From positions 1 to 13,782 of the forward strand of contig JAKSOY010000116.1 in the NCBI GenBank assembly GCA_024405255.1: DNA of 13,782 nucleotides. Direction: 5' to 3'. The notes under the pieces are model-generated. The model was not told the origin of the DNA. It made no database searches and saw only the letters and a list, made by a program, of their open reading frames with translations. The stretch's first letter is position 1; every line of letters starts with the position of its first letter. This document shows positions 6,888 to 13,782 of the stretch, piece after piece. The stretch is from Kiritimatiellia bacterium. GTDB taxonomy: Bacteria > Verrucomicrobiota > Kiritimatiellia > RFP12 > UBA1067. Both the position numbers and the translations under genes were made by a program.

Positions 6888-7568
6888 ATGAATCCGCTTG
6901 CCAAAATCCTCATCGTCGAAGATGACGCAACAATCCGCACCATTCTGCAGATGCTGCTCAAGGGTGCGGGATTCGCGCATGTACGCGTCACGACGCGCGG
7001 CGACGAAGGCCTCGACGCCATCCGGCGCGAACAGCCGCAACTCGTGCTGCTCGACCTCATGCTGCCCGGTCTCGACGGTCTCACGGTCTGTCGGCGTGTG
7101 CGCGAAGACCCCACGTTGGCCGATGTACGCATTCTCATGCTGACCGCGAAGAGCGAGAACGAAGACGTGGTCCGCGGCCTCGAACTCGGCGCGGACGACT
7201 ATGTGACCAAGCCCTTCTCGCGTGAAGTTCTGCTCGCGCGCATCAACGTGCTTCTGCGGCGGAACGATCCGCTCGCGGCCGGACGCGATCTCGACGGTCT
7301 TCGCATCGACACACGGGCCAGCAGCGCCACGCTGAATGGCAACGTCCTTTCCCTGACCCGCGGCGAATTCCGCCTGCTGTCCTTGCTCGCGGCCCATCCG
7401 GGACGCGTCTATACGCGCGCCCAGATCATCGACGCCGTTCAGGACGAAGAGAAGTCCGTCACGGAACGCACCGTCGACGTTCAGCTCGTCGGCCTGCGAA
7501 AGAAGCTCGGCGACTGGTCCGCCCACATCGAAACCATCCGCGGCGTCGGATACCGTGTGAAACCATGA
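6888..7568 (+). CDS. OmpR/PhoB-type response regulator
   Basis: The 226-residue product has a receiver domain (about 1-120) with the acidic pair at E11-D13, phosphoacceptor D56 in LLDLMLPGLDG, T86 in MLTAK and K108 in VTKPF. A winged-helix OmpR/PhoB DNA-binding domain follows at about 126-226 (LTRGEFRLLSLLAAHPGRV, TERTVDVQLVGLRKKLG, IETIRGVGYRVKP). It should bind DNA when phosphorylated by the kinase encoded next. The ATG at 6888 is preferred to upstream GTG 6837 or ATG 6852 because AAGGA lies 10 nt before it and the domain begins within a few residues. Its stop overlaps the kinase start by 4 bp (ATGA), so the two are translationally coupled. Its targets are not shown; the divergent DUF1080 gene is the natural first candidate. 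Confidence 0.95.
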   Translation: MNPLAKILIVEDDATIRTILQMLLKGAGFAHVRVTTRGDEGLDAIRREQPQLVLLDLMLPGLDGLTVCRRVREDPTLADVRILMLTAKSENEDVVRGLELGADDYVTKPFSREVLLARINVLLRRNDPLAAGRDLDGLRIDTRASSATLNGNVLSLTRGEFRLLSLLAAHPGRVYTRAQIIDAVQDEEKSVTERTVDVQLVGLRKKLGDWSAHIETIRGVGYRVKP

Positions 7569-8899
7569 AGAACGGCACCCATAAGCTGCTGGGATTCATT
7601 CCCTGTCTGCTCGCCGCGCTCGGTCTCGCCGCGTTCGTGTTCATTCTCCGCGCGGAAACGGCGGCCTATCAACGCGCCGTCGAAACTTGGGCGGAACGCG
7701 ATCTCTCCGCCCGCACGCAGTTGGCCGCCGAAGCGATTCGGGACACGCTTGCAACCGGCGACTTCGCGCGTCTGCGCACCTTTGCCGACGCACGCCGTGC
7801 CGATGGACTCCGCCTCACGGTGCTGACGCAGAACGGCGGCATGGTCTTCGATTCCGATTCGCGCGCTTCGGGCAGCCGCAGCGGGTGTCCAGAAGTCATC
7901 GCCGCCCGCGAAAAAGGCGTCGGTACCGCCTTGCGCGAATCCACCACCACGGGCGGACGGCACCTCTATTGCGCCCGCCGCGCGGGCGACGAGTTCCTCG
8001 TGCGTCTCGCCCTTCCCTATGAGATCGTCGTCGAACCGCTGCGTGCCAACCGGCCCGCCCTCGTCCTCGCCTCTCTCGTCGGCGCTTCGGGCATTCTGCT
8101 TGTGCTGCTCTTCACCTTCCATCTCGTCGCACGGAACCGCGCGCTCGCCCGTGAACGCGACGCCCAGGCCCGCCTCTTGGAAGAGACCCGGCGTCTGGCC
8201 GAATTCCGCCGGGACTTCATTGCCAACGTCTCGCACGAAATCAAGACGCCCCTGACCGGCATTCTCGGTGCCGTCGACTTGTTGAACGCCCCCGAGTCCG
8301 ATGCGCTGCCGCGCGAGGACCGCCAGACGCTCCTCGGCATGCTGCGCCGTGAATCGACGCGACTCGACGCCCTTGCGCGCGACATCCTCGCGCTCGCACG
8401 CCTCGAGCAGGATTCCCGCGAGCAGTCGTTGACCCGTACGCCGACGGATCTTGCGGACATCTTGACCTCGGCCGCCGATCGGGTTCGTCCGCGCGCCGAA
8501 AAGGCCGGCATGCGCCTCCTCGTCGAACCTGCGGCCCCCCTGGTTCTTTCCTGCGACGCCCGCCTGGTCGAGCAGGCGCTCGTCAACCTCGCGGACAATG
8601 CCATCCGCCATTCGGGCTCGCCGGATGTCACCCTTGCGCTCACGCCGACGGACGACGGCGCCGCCCTCACCGTCACCGACCACGGCATCGGCATCGCTCC
8701 CGCCGATCAGGCCCGCCTTTTCGAACGGTTCTACCGCGTGGACAAATCGCACAATCGCGATGCCGGCGGAACTGGACTCGGACTCGCCATTGTCAAACAC
8801 ATCGCCCAAAGCCACGGCGGAGACGTCTCCGTCTCGTCGGAACCGGGCAAAGGCAGTACCTTTAAGCTCACACTCAAAAGAGAAAGGAACAAAGAATGA
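7565..8899 (+). CDS. PhoR-type membrane sensor histidine kinase
   Basis: The 444-residue product has membrane segments at about 8-29 and 165-189 that bracket a periplasmic domain of about 135 residues. That domain shows the PhoR-type extracytoplasmic PAS pattern (LTVLTQNGGMVFDSDS, CPEVIAAREKGVG, LRESTTTGG). A short linker leads to the HisKA domain with H224 in FIANVSHEIKTPLTG. The HATPase_c domain follows with N341-x-x-x-N345 (NLADNAIRHS), D372-H-G-I-G (G1) and GGTGLGL at 401-407 (G2). It should autophosphorylate and pass phosphate to D56 of the preceding regulator. All catalytic boxes look intact. No pst or phoU genes are nearby, so phosphate sensing is not established despite the PhoR-like layout. 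Both ends overlap neighbours by 4 bp. Confidence 0.95.
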   Translation: MKNGTHKLLGFIPCLLAALGLAAFVFILRAETAAYQRAVETWAERDLSARTQLAAEAIRDTLATGDFARLRTFADARRADGLRLTVLTQNGGMVFDSDSRASGSRSGCPEVIAAREKGVGTALRESTTTGGRHLYCARRAGDEFLVRLALPYEIVVEPLRANRPALVLASLVGASGILLVLLFTFHLVARNRALARERDAQARLLEETRRLAEFRRDFIANVSHEIKTPLTGILGAVDLLNAPESDALPREDRQTLLGMLRRESTRLDALARDILALARLEQDSREQSLTRTPTDLADILTSAADRVRPRAEKAGMRLLVEPAAPLVLSCDARLVEQALVNLADNAIRHSGSPDVTLALTPTDDGAALTVTDHGIGIAPADQARLFERFYRVDKSHNRDAGGTGLGLAIVKHIAQSHGGDVSVSSEPGKGSTFKLTLKRERNKE

Positions 8900-9738
8900 A
8901 TAAAATCCAACTGACAGGTCTCACCCTCGCGGCGAGTCTGCTTGCGGGTCTTGTCGCCGTTGGCGCCGCCAACGAGAAGAAAGACCACTCGACGAAGATC
9001 GCCGAGAGTTCGGTGACGACAAACGACAACGGTTCCGTCTCGCGCGTGTTCGTCGAGAGCACGATCAGCACGAATGGCAACCTTGTTACGGAACATCGCC
9101 GTGAAACGCGCACAACGATGGATAACGACGGCAACGTACTCGGCACCACCACCAGCGAATACGCCCAAAGCTACAACGTTGGCGACACCGGCTGGAAGCT
9201 GAATACGCAGCTGACCCCCGACAATCTGAAGCCCGTGAATACCGACACCTTCATGGGACTCAAGTTCGGCGAAGTGCTCGGCGAAACGAATACCGTGCGC
9301 GAAGCCGGCGAACCCTCCCTTCTGCGCATCGCCTTCAAGCCGAAGAAACCGCTCGCCGGATTCGACGACTACTATGCGTATGTGACGCCGAAGACGCACA
9401 AGATCGCGAAGATCTGCGCCTGCGCGAAGAAGGCCGTCGAACCTGGCGGGAACTGGCAGCGCCACTACCTCATCGAAGCGCTTGAGAAGCGCTACAACAC
9501 GTGGGCGCGTCCGTGCAGCTGGAGTCGTCCCTACTACGCCTTCCGCGTGGCCCCGGAACGGTGCGTGACCGTGTGCCTCGCCGGCGCGTCGGAAACCTAC
9601 CAGACCGTCATCAACGCCTGGGACGAAAACCTCGTCCGCCTCGCGGACGAAGAGGAAGAAGCCCTTCGCCGCGAAGCCCGCAAGGCCGCGCGCTCGCGCC
9701 GCGACCAGCAGGTCAAGGACGCCGCGAACGCGTTTTAA
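8896..9738 (+). CDS. Exported protein of unknown function, third gene of the two-component operon
   Basis: The 280-residue product begins with a signal peptide (MNKIQLTGLTLAASLLAGLVAVGAA, cleavage near 24-25; no lipobox). Residues about 37-90 form three imperfect beta-strand units around TTNDNGSV, STNGNLV and DNDGNVLG. A compact domain follows at about 117-245 (TFMGLKFGEVLG, FDDYYAYVTPKTHKIAKI, then EALEKRYNTWARPCSWSRPYYAF) with Cys at 174, 176, 207, 223 and 227. The tail (about 246-275) is a highly charged predicted helix. I do not recognise the family. AAGGA is 7 nt before the ATG, which overlaps the kinase stop (ATGA), so it is co-translated with the sensor. It could be a periplasmic accessory or output of the signalling pair; this is inferred from position only. 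Its stop overlaps that of the convergent beta-helix gene. Confidence 0.85.
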   Translation: MNKIQLTGLTLAASLLAGLVAVGAANEKKDHSTKIAESSVTTNDNGSVSRVFVESTISTNGNLVTEHRRETRTTMDNDGNVLGTTTSEYAQSYNVGDTGWKLNTQLTPDNLKPVNTDTFMGLKFGEVLGETNTVREAGEPSLLRIAFKPKKPLAGFDDYYAYVTPKTHKIAKICACAKKAVEPGGNWQRHYLIEALEKRYNTWARPCSWSRPYYAFRVAPERCVTVCLAGASETYQTVINAWDENLVRLADEEEEALRREARKAARSRRDQQVKDAANAF

Positions 9739-12700
9739 CGCAAGTAGATGATGAAGTCGTGCGGGATGACGTACAAACCGTCAGCCCGCGCCTTCACGCG
9801 GAACTTCGACGTGACAGGCGTCATCGTCCACGCCTGCACGTTCGTCGGCAACTGGTTCCACGCGAGAATCTTCAAGTTGCTTGAGAGCGCACGTTCGCCG
9901 AGGTCGACGTTAACCACGGTGCCGGCGGCGAACGTCAATCCGCCACTCGTGGCGATATCCCAGGGTTCCGTCATGTCGCGCACATCGATGCCCGCCGCCG
10001 GACCCGACAGGACGACCGCCGGCAGATTCGTACTCGCCGGCTTGTACGTGCCATAGGCCGTGACGCCCTTGTTGCCCTGCGCGGTACCGCGCCACACGAG
10101 GTTCGAACATGTCACCGCCACGCCGTCGAAATTGACGATGCCGCCTTCCTTCGTTTCAAGCGACCAGTCGTTGCCGCGCATCGCGCTCTTGAGGAAGTGG
10201 AGCATGCCGTTCGTCACGCAGAGCGTACCCGTACCCGTGATCGTCGTATTCACCATCCAGAAATGCGCCTTCGTGTTAAGGGTCATCGTATAGGGCCCCA
10301 GGTCCAGACGCGTCTCGTTGTAGGCGGGGGCCAGCAATCCAAAGTCGCTCGTCGCCGACGCGCCACCCACATGTGAATCACCCGCGAGAATGATCTGCGG
10401 AATCTGCCCCGCGCCACTGCCGACAGACGTTGCAGAACGGTTGACAAGCGCTCCTGCCCAATCATCCTTGCTGCCATTCAACGAACCGGCAATGACAACC
10501 GTCGGATTGAAGTCCTTCACGCCGTTGAGATCGAACTGCGCCCCGGACTCGACAACGACCTTGAGATTCGCATTCGGATCTTCAGGTGTCACGAACTTGT
10601 AGTTGTTATTGTTGCCCGACGAGTTTTGTGCGGCATAGCGTCCCTTGCGCACCGTCACCGTGCTCTTCGACGTGCTGCGCGAACGATAATAGACCGACTT
10701 GTCTTTGCTGCCATCGATGATCACATCGCCGTCGCCATAATAGGGCGTGTCATCCACGATATCAGCTACGCGTGGTGCCGTGTTGAAGAGGAGCGTACCA
10801 TTGTTCGTCATCTCCCGGAAGCGGATGTGCCCCTGCGCTTCGAAGATGCCGTTCGTCTCGATGCGCAACACGGCATTCGTCGCCGCGAAACCGTCGGCCG
10901 CACCACCACCGTTCTTCATCGCCCAAAGGAACTTGCCCTCATCGACCACAAAAGTACCCGTGCCGTTGACCTGCACGCTGTTCTTCGTCGCGACATAGAG
11001 GATATTCGTTCCCGTCTTCGTGAGCGTATTCGTGCCGAGATTGATGGGCAGATGACCGTTATGACCGCCACGCACAAACCCCCAGATGTTGTCCACGCAC
11101 AAGGTTGCGGGTGCCGACACCGTGAGCGACTGATATTGTGCCTTGCCGTCGTTCGAGACGCTTCCCGCCTTCGAATTGAAGATCGCGCCCGAGCGCTTGC
11201 CGTTCGCCAACAGCACGCCGTCGCCGGCAACGGTCGGATTGTACTGGCTGTCGTAGCTGCCATTCGTGTCGAGCGCACCGCCCGCCTCGATCACGAGCGG
11301 CTTGCCCGTGTTACCGAAGACCGAGCCATTGAGTCCGAACTGCACAAGCGCCCCGTCCTTGATGTACGTGTCACCGGTGTAGTTCTGCGTTTTGTTGACA
11401 CGCACCTTGCCGCCGCAGTAGCTGACCTTGCCCGTACCGCTGATGACCGCGCCGAGTCCCTGAATGTCTTCACCTGCGGCGACGATGCGCAGTTCGCTGT
11501 CGTCGTTCAACTGGATGTTCGTGCAAATCGTCGCCGGCAGCTCGATCGTCACCTTGGCATGCGGCGCAACGACAAGCGTACCGATGGTGAAGGTCGACGA
11601 GGCCCCCTCCTCCTGCGTGAGCACCAGGTCGCTTCTCGACTGGATGGTCACCTGACGGTAGCTACGGTAGGCGCTGATCACCGCCGTGGCCTGAGGCAGA
11701 GTTCCGCTCGAAAGCGTCACGTCGCCATTGTCCGCCGGCACGGACGACGCACTCCAGCGCGCCGCATCATCGAGGTCGCCCGTCTCGCCGCCCGCTGTCC
11801 ACGTCGCGTCCGTACCCGGCAACACCGTCATCACAGGGCGTCCCACACCAAGTTCCGTTCCCGCCGCATCAAAGAAGCGAACCACACCGCCTTCCAGCAC
11901 CGTCGCCGTCGTCGTGTAGCCCGACCTCTTCACGAGATCGGTCACCACAATGTTCAGGGTGCCACCCGCGCCGATGGCCACATCGTCCTCGTTCGCCGCA
12001 TTGGCATCAACCTTCAACGTTCCTTCCGTCAGCACGAATCCGCCTGCCGTACCCTTGCCGTTCATCGAAAAGGTGGCAGGCTCCGTGCCGCGCACCTTGA
12101 CCGGTATCGCCGCGTTGGCCGCATTCGTGATGGTCACAGTGTTGGGAATCGTCACGGCATTGGCGAGCACGAGTGTTCCGTTTTCCGCCAAGGTGATGAC
12201 ACCGGTTCCGCCCACATTGCCACCCAGGAACAGTGAATCCGGCTGCGAAAGATAGTTGAGCTTGCTGAACGAGAATCCTGTCGGGAACGACTGTTCACCC
12301 ACGAACGCCACCGTCTTGCACGGAACCGAGACGGGCGTGTTGTTGAACGGGAACACGCCGTTCACGTCACCAGCAAACGTCAACGTCGAGGCCGCATTCG
12401 GGTTGAGGTTCGCCGTCGCACCATCGATCACCGGCGAGAAGCCCGCAAACGTGATATTGCCCGACGTGCCGCGCAGATTCCACATCCCGGCTGTCGGCGC
12501 CGCGACCCCGTTCGCCGCCGCAAAAGTCACACTGGACCCTGAAGACGATGTCAGAATGAAGCTGTGCACATTCACCGGCACGTCGAAGGTCAGCGTCGCA
12601 TTCGGCACCGTGGCGTTGATCGTCACGTCGAGGGTGTCGTCGTCCACGGGCGACGGACTCCCCGTAAGTTCACTCCAGGTCTTCGAACCGTCCAGCACGT

Positions 12701-13706
12701 ACGTGCGCGAAGAGGCATAGGTCGCCGTCAGCGAGGCCGCGCCGTAGTTGCCCGCGATGATCGTGCCCGGTTGGTTTTCGATAATATCGTCGCTCACAAA
12801 CGTTCCATCGGGTTTCAGGAACGGATCGCCGAGTCCAGCGCCGGATGTCGCAACCGTACGATAGGCGGCCTTGACCGTCTGCGCATAGACGCCACCTGAT
12901 CCATTCGTCAATTCCACGACAGCGCACTTGAGATACCTGTCGTCAAGCGCCTGCAGCTCAAGCCGGATCTTCGTCGCTACGCCACCTTCATAGGTGACAT
13001 ACTTGTTCTGCATCGGGTGGCGCGTATAGGCGCGGTTCACCGAAGGACCCAGGATGATGCCCGTAAAATTGTAATCCTTGATGTCGTCCACCGTGAGCGT
13101 CGTTCCGCCCGCCGGATTCGCAAAGGCGATGGCAGGTGCATTCGTCGGGACGAGCGTGAGTGCGCAGAGCGAGCGGAGGCTATAGGCTCCATTGCCGGAA
13201 TTGTTCTGCAGAGACACCGCGCCATCGGGCCCGATGGCAATGAAGTCGCGCGTCGGCACGAGATTGGAATCTGTCGTCGAGAAGTATGGACCGAAAATCC
13301 GCTCGGCCCACACGCCGTCCTCTCGCTGAGTCAGCTTCACCGAAACCCCTTTGATGTAGGAATCAGTCGCACTCCTGTAGTCGAGCTTCTGCACGGTGAC
13401 GACCAGGAACTGCAGTACGTCGTTCGCATCCGTGTAGTCGTGCGTGAAGTAGCTGAGCGCCTGACCATTGTTGTTGAGATTCTGCTCAAGGCCACAGAAC
13501 GTGAGATTACGGATGCCATCCAACGTGGCACCGGCGAAGACAAGCTGCGGCGTAGCCGTCACCTGCGCACGCTCCGAGCAGTTGACATCCACATCCGCAC
13601 CGCCGGTGACATAGCCCGGCATGACATATTCCCGTAGCTCCGCCGCACCGAACGAAGCACCGATCACGCCCATCAGGGCAACCGCAAACAAGGATATCTT
13701 TTTCAT
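9735..13706 (-). CDS. Giant exported beta-helix, autotransporter-passenger-like surface protein
   Basis: The 1323-residue product has a signal peptide (MKKISLFAVALMGVIGASFGA, residues 1-21). Residues about 62-186 and 206-330 look like two diverged copies of one domain. From about 340 to 1300 the sequence is rich in Gly, Thr, Asn, Val and Ala with repeating short strands (GGTLNI, NGTLLF, GTGTLCV, GTGTFVV), typical of a right-handed beta-helix. A TWTAGG...ARW...VPADNGDVTL segment at about 635-665 matches the start of autotransporter-associated repeats in related bacteria. The C-terminus (KFRVKARADGLYVIPHDFIIYLR) has no 250-residue beta-barrel, LPXTG, PEP-CTERM or Por-type sorting domain that I can see. 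It is probably a secreted or surface adhesin or glycan-binding protein. The ATG at 13706 follows AAAGGG at 10 nt and begins the signal peptide. The large open frames on the opposite strand are shadows. Confidence 0.85.
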   Translation of the reverse strand: MKKISLFAVALMGVIGASFGAAELREYVMPGYVTGGADVDVNCSERAQVTATPQLVFAGATLDGIRNLTFCGLEQNLNNNGQALSYFTHDYTDANDVLQFLVVTVQKLDYRSATDSYIKGVSVKLTQREDGVWAERIFGPYFSTTDSNLVPTRDFIAIGPDGAVSLQNNSGNGAYSLRSLCALTLVPTNAPAIAFANPAGGTTLTVDDIKDYNFTGIILGPSVNRAYTRHPMQNKYVTYEGGVATKIRLELQALDDRYLKCAVVELTNGSGGVYAQTVKAAYRTVATSGAGLGDPFLKPDGTFVSDDIIENQPGTIIAGNYGAASLTATYASSRTYVLDGSKTWSELTGSPSPVDDDTLDVTINATVPNATLTFDVPVNVHSFILTSSSGSSVTFAAANGVAAPTAGMWNLRGTSGNITFAGFSPVIDGATANLNPNAASTLTFAGDVNGVFPFNNTPVSVPCKTVAFVGEQSFPTGFSFSKLNYLSQPDSLFLGGNVGGTGVITLAENGTLVLANAVTIPNTVTITNAANAAIPVKVRGTEPATFSMNGKGTAGGFVLTEGTLKVDANAANEDDVAIGAGGTLNIVVTDLVKRSGYTTTATVLEGGVVRFFDAAGTELGVGRPVMTVLPGTDATWTAGGETGDLDDAARWSASSVPADNGDVTLSSGTLPQATAVISAYRSYRQVTIQSRSDLVLTQEEGASSTFTIGTLVVAPHAKVTIELPATICTNIQLNDDSELRIVAAGEDIQGLGAVISGTGKVSYCGGKVRVNKTQNYTGDTYIKDGALVQFGLNGSVFGNTGKPLVIEAGGALDTNGSYDSQYNPTVAGDGVLLANGKRSGAIFNSKAGSVSNDGKAQYQSLTVSAPATLCVDNIWGFVRGGHNGHLPINLGTNTLTKTGTNILYVATKNSVQVNGTGTFVVDEGKFLWAMKNGGGAADGFAATNAVLRIETNGIFEAQGHIRFREMTNNGTLLFNTAPRVADIVDDTPYYGDGDVIIDGSKDKSVYYRSRSTSKSTVTVRKGRYAAQNSSGNNNNYKFVTPEDPNANLKVVVESGAQFDLNGVKDFNPTVVIAGSLNGSKDDWAGALVNRSATSVGSGAGQIPQIILAGDSHVGGASATSDFGLLAPAYNETRLDLGPYTMTLNTKAHFWMVNTTITGTGTLCVTNGMLHFLKSAMRGNDWSLETKEGGIVNFDGVAVTCSNLVWRGTAQGNKGVTAYGTYKPASTNLPAVVLSGPAAGIDVRDMTEPWDIATSGGLTFAAGTVVNVDLGERALSSNLKILAWNQLPTNVQAWTMTPVTSKFRVKARADGLYVIPHDFIIYLR

Positions 13707-13782
13707 TTAAAACACACCCTTTCCTTCAGGAGGTAATTGCAAAACCTCGGCGTTGACGGCCAGTCCGTCCGCCTGACGGCGT
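13707..13782 (-). promoter_or_regulatory. Leader and upstream region of the beta-helix gene
   Basis: The 76 bp before the start code no protein. In transcript sense they contain ACCTCCT (13734-13728), which matches the 16S anti-Shine-Dalgarno core, just ahead of the purine-rich AAGGAAAGGG site (13726-13717). ACC-TCC can pair with GGA and GGT across TGAA, which would cover the ribosome binding site. A small CGCC-GTCA-GGCG hairpin lies near the edge. No convincing -10/-35 pair is visible, so the promoter may lie outside the window. Confidence 0.3.

Noticed and set aside
7481..8815. A 444-codon minus-strand frame opposite the sensor kinase
   Set aside because: The kinase strand carries every H, N and G box in order; the antisense product has no recognisable domain.
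6888..8899. Naming the two-component pair phoB/phoR
   Set aside because: The domain layout fits, but no phosphate-transport or phoU gene is nearby and many OmpR-type pairs share this layout.
10626..12236. A 536-codon open frame on the plus strand inside the beta-helix gene
   Set aside because: The translation is Arg/His/Val-rich without domain motifs or a ribosome binding site, and it is the antisense shadow of a well-supported exported protein.
13728..13734. AGGAGGT on the plus strand as the ribosome binding site of a gene running off the right edge
   Set aside because: No ATG or GTG lies at a suitable distance; the only TTG is too close, and the same bases make sense as part of the minus-strand leader.

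Overview
The window looks like chromosomal DNA of a Gram-negative bacterium of the PVC group, most likely Kiritimatiellota, Lentisphaerota or Verrucomicrobiota. This is inferred from the gene mix: an HzsA-like TolB/haem-c protein, a double DUF1080 protein, a corrinoid-methyltransferase-like URO-D protein and a large Asn/Thr/Gly-rich beta-helix surface protein, all with GC-rich codons and normal Shine-Dalgarno sites. No rRNA, tRNA, IS element, phage gene or CRISPR array was seen, and there is no taxonomic marker to settle the phylum.

Layout. (a) 3-257 (+): the GC-extreme C-terminal tail of an unrecognised gene entering from the left. (b) 258-523: an intergenic region with a 14-G homopolymer and a good extended -10 promoter. 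(c) 524-3574 (+): a secreted protein with a carbohydrate-binding-like N-terminus, TolB/WD40-like repeats and three CxxCH haem motifs, resembling the HzsA family. (d) 3693-6774 (-): a YegP-like double-DUF1508 protein under its own near-consensus promoter; upstream of it a URO-D/MtaA-like methyltransferase; upstream of that a secreted double-DUF1080 (3-keto-glycoside hydrolase-type) protein. A strong hairpin terminator lies between the last two. (e) 6888-9738 (+), divergent from the DUF1080 gene: a tight operon of an OmpR/PhoB-type response regulator, a PhoR-type sensor kinase and a small exported protein, each joined by an ATGA overlap. (f) 9735-13706 (-), convergent with and overlapping that operon: a 1323-residue exported beta-helix protein with no visible autotransporter barrel or anchor. 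Its leader runs to the right edge.

How the genes may work together (inference). The two-component system diverges from the DUF1080/URO-D genes across 113 bp that holds an operator-like inverted repeat, so it may control them; the exported third gene could be a periplasmic accessory of the sensor. The DUF1080, HzsA-like and beta-helix proteins would all act in the periplasm or at the surface, which fits a glycan-handling envelope function. No single undescribed system is proven. The strongest leads are the three-gene signalling operon with its unknown secreted partner, the haem protein outside any anammox context, the DUF1080 plus methyltransferase pair, and the tandem-duplicated N-terminal domain of the giant surface protein.
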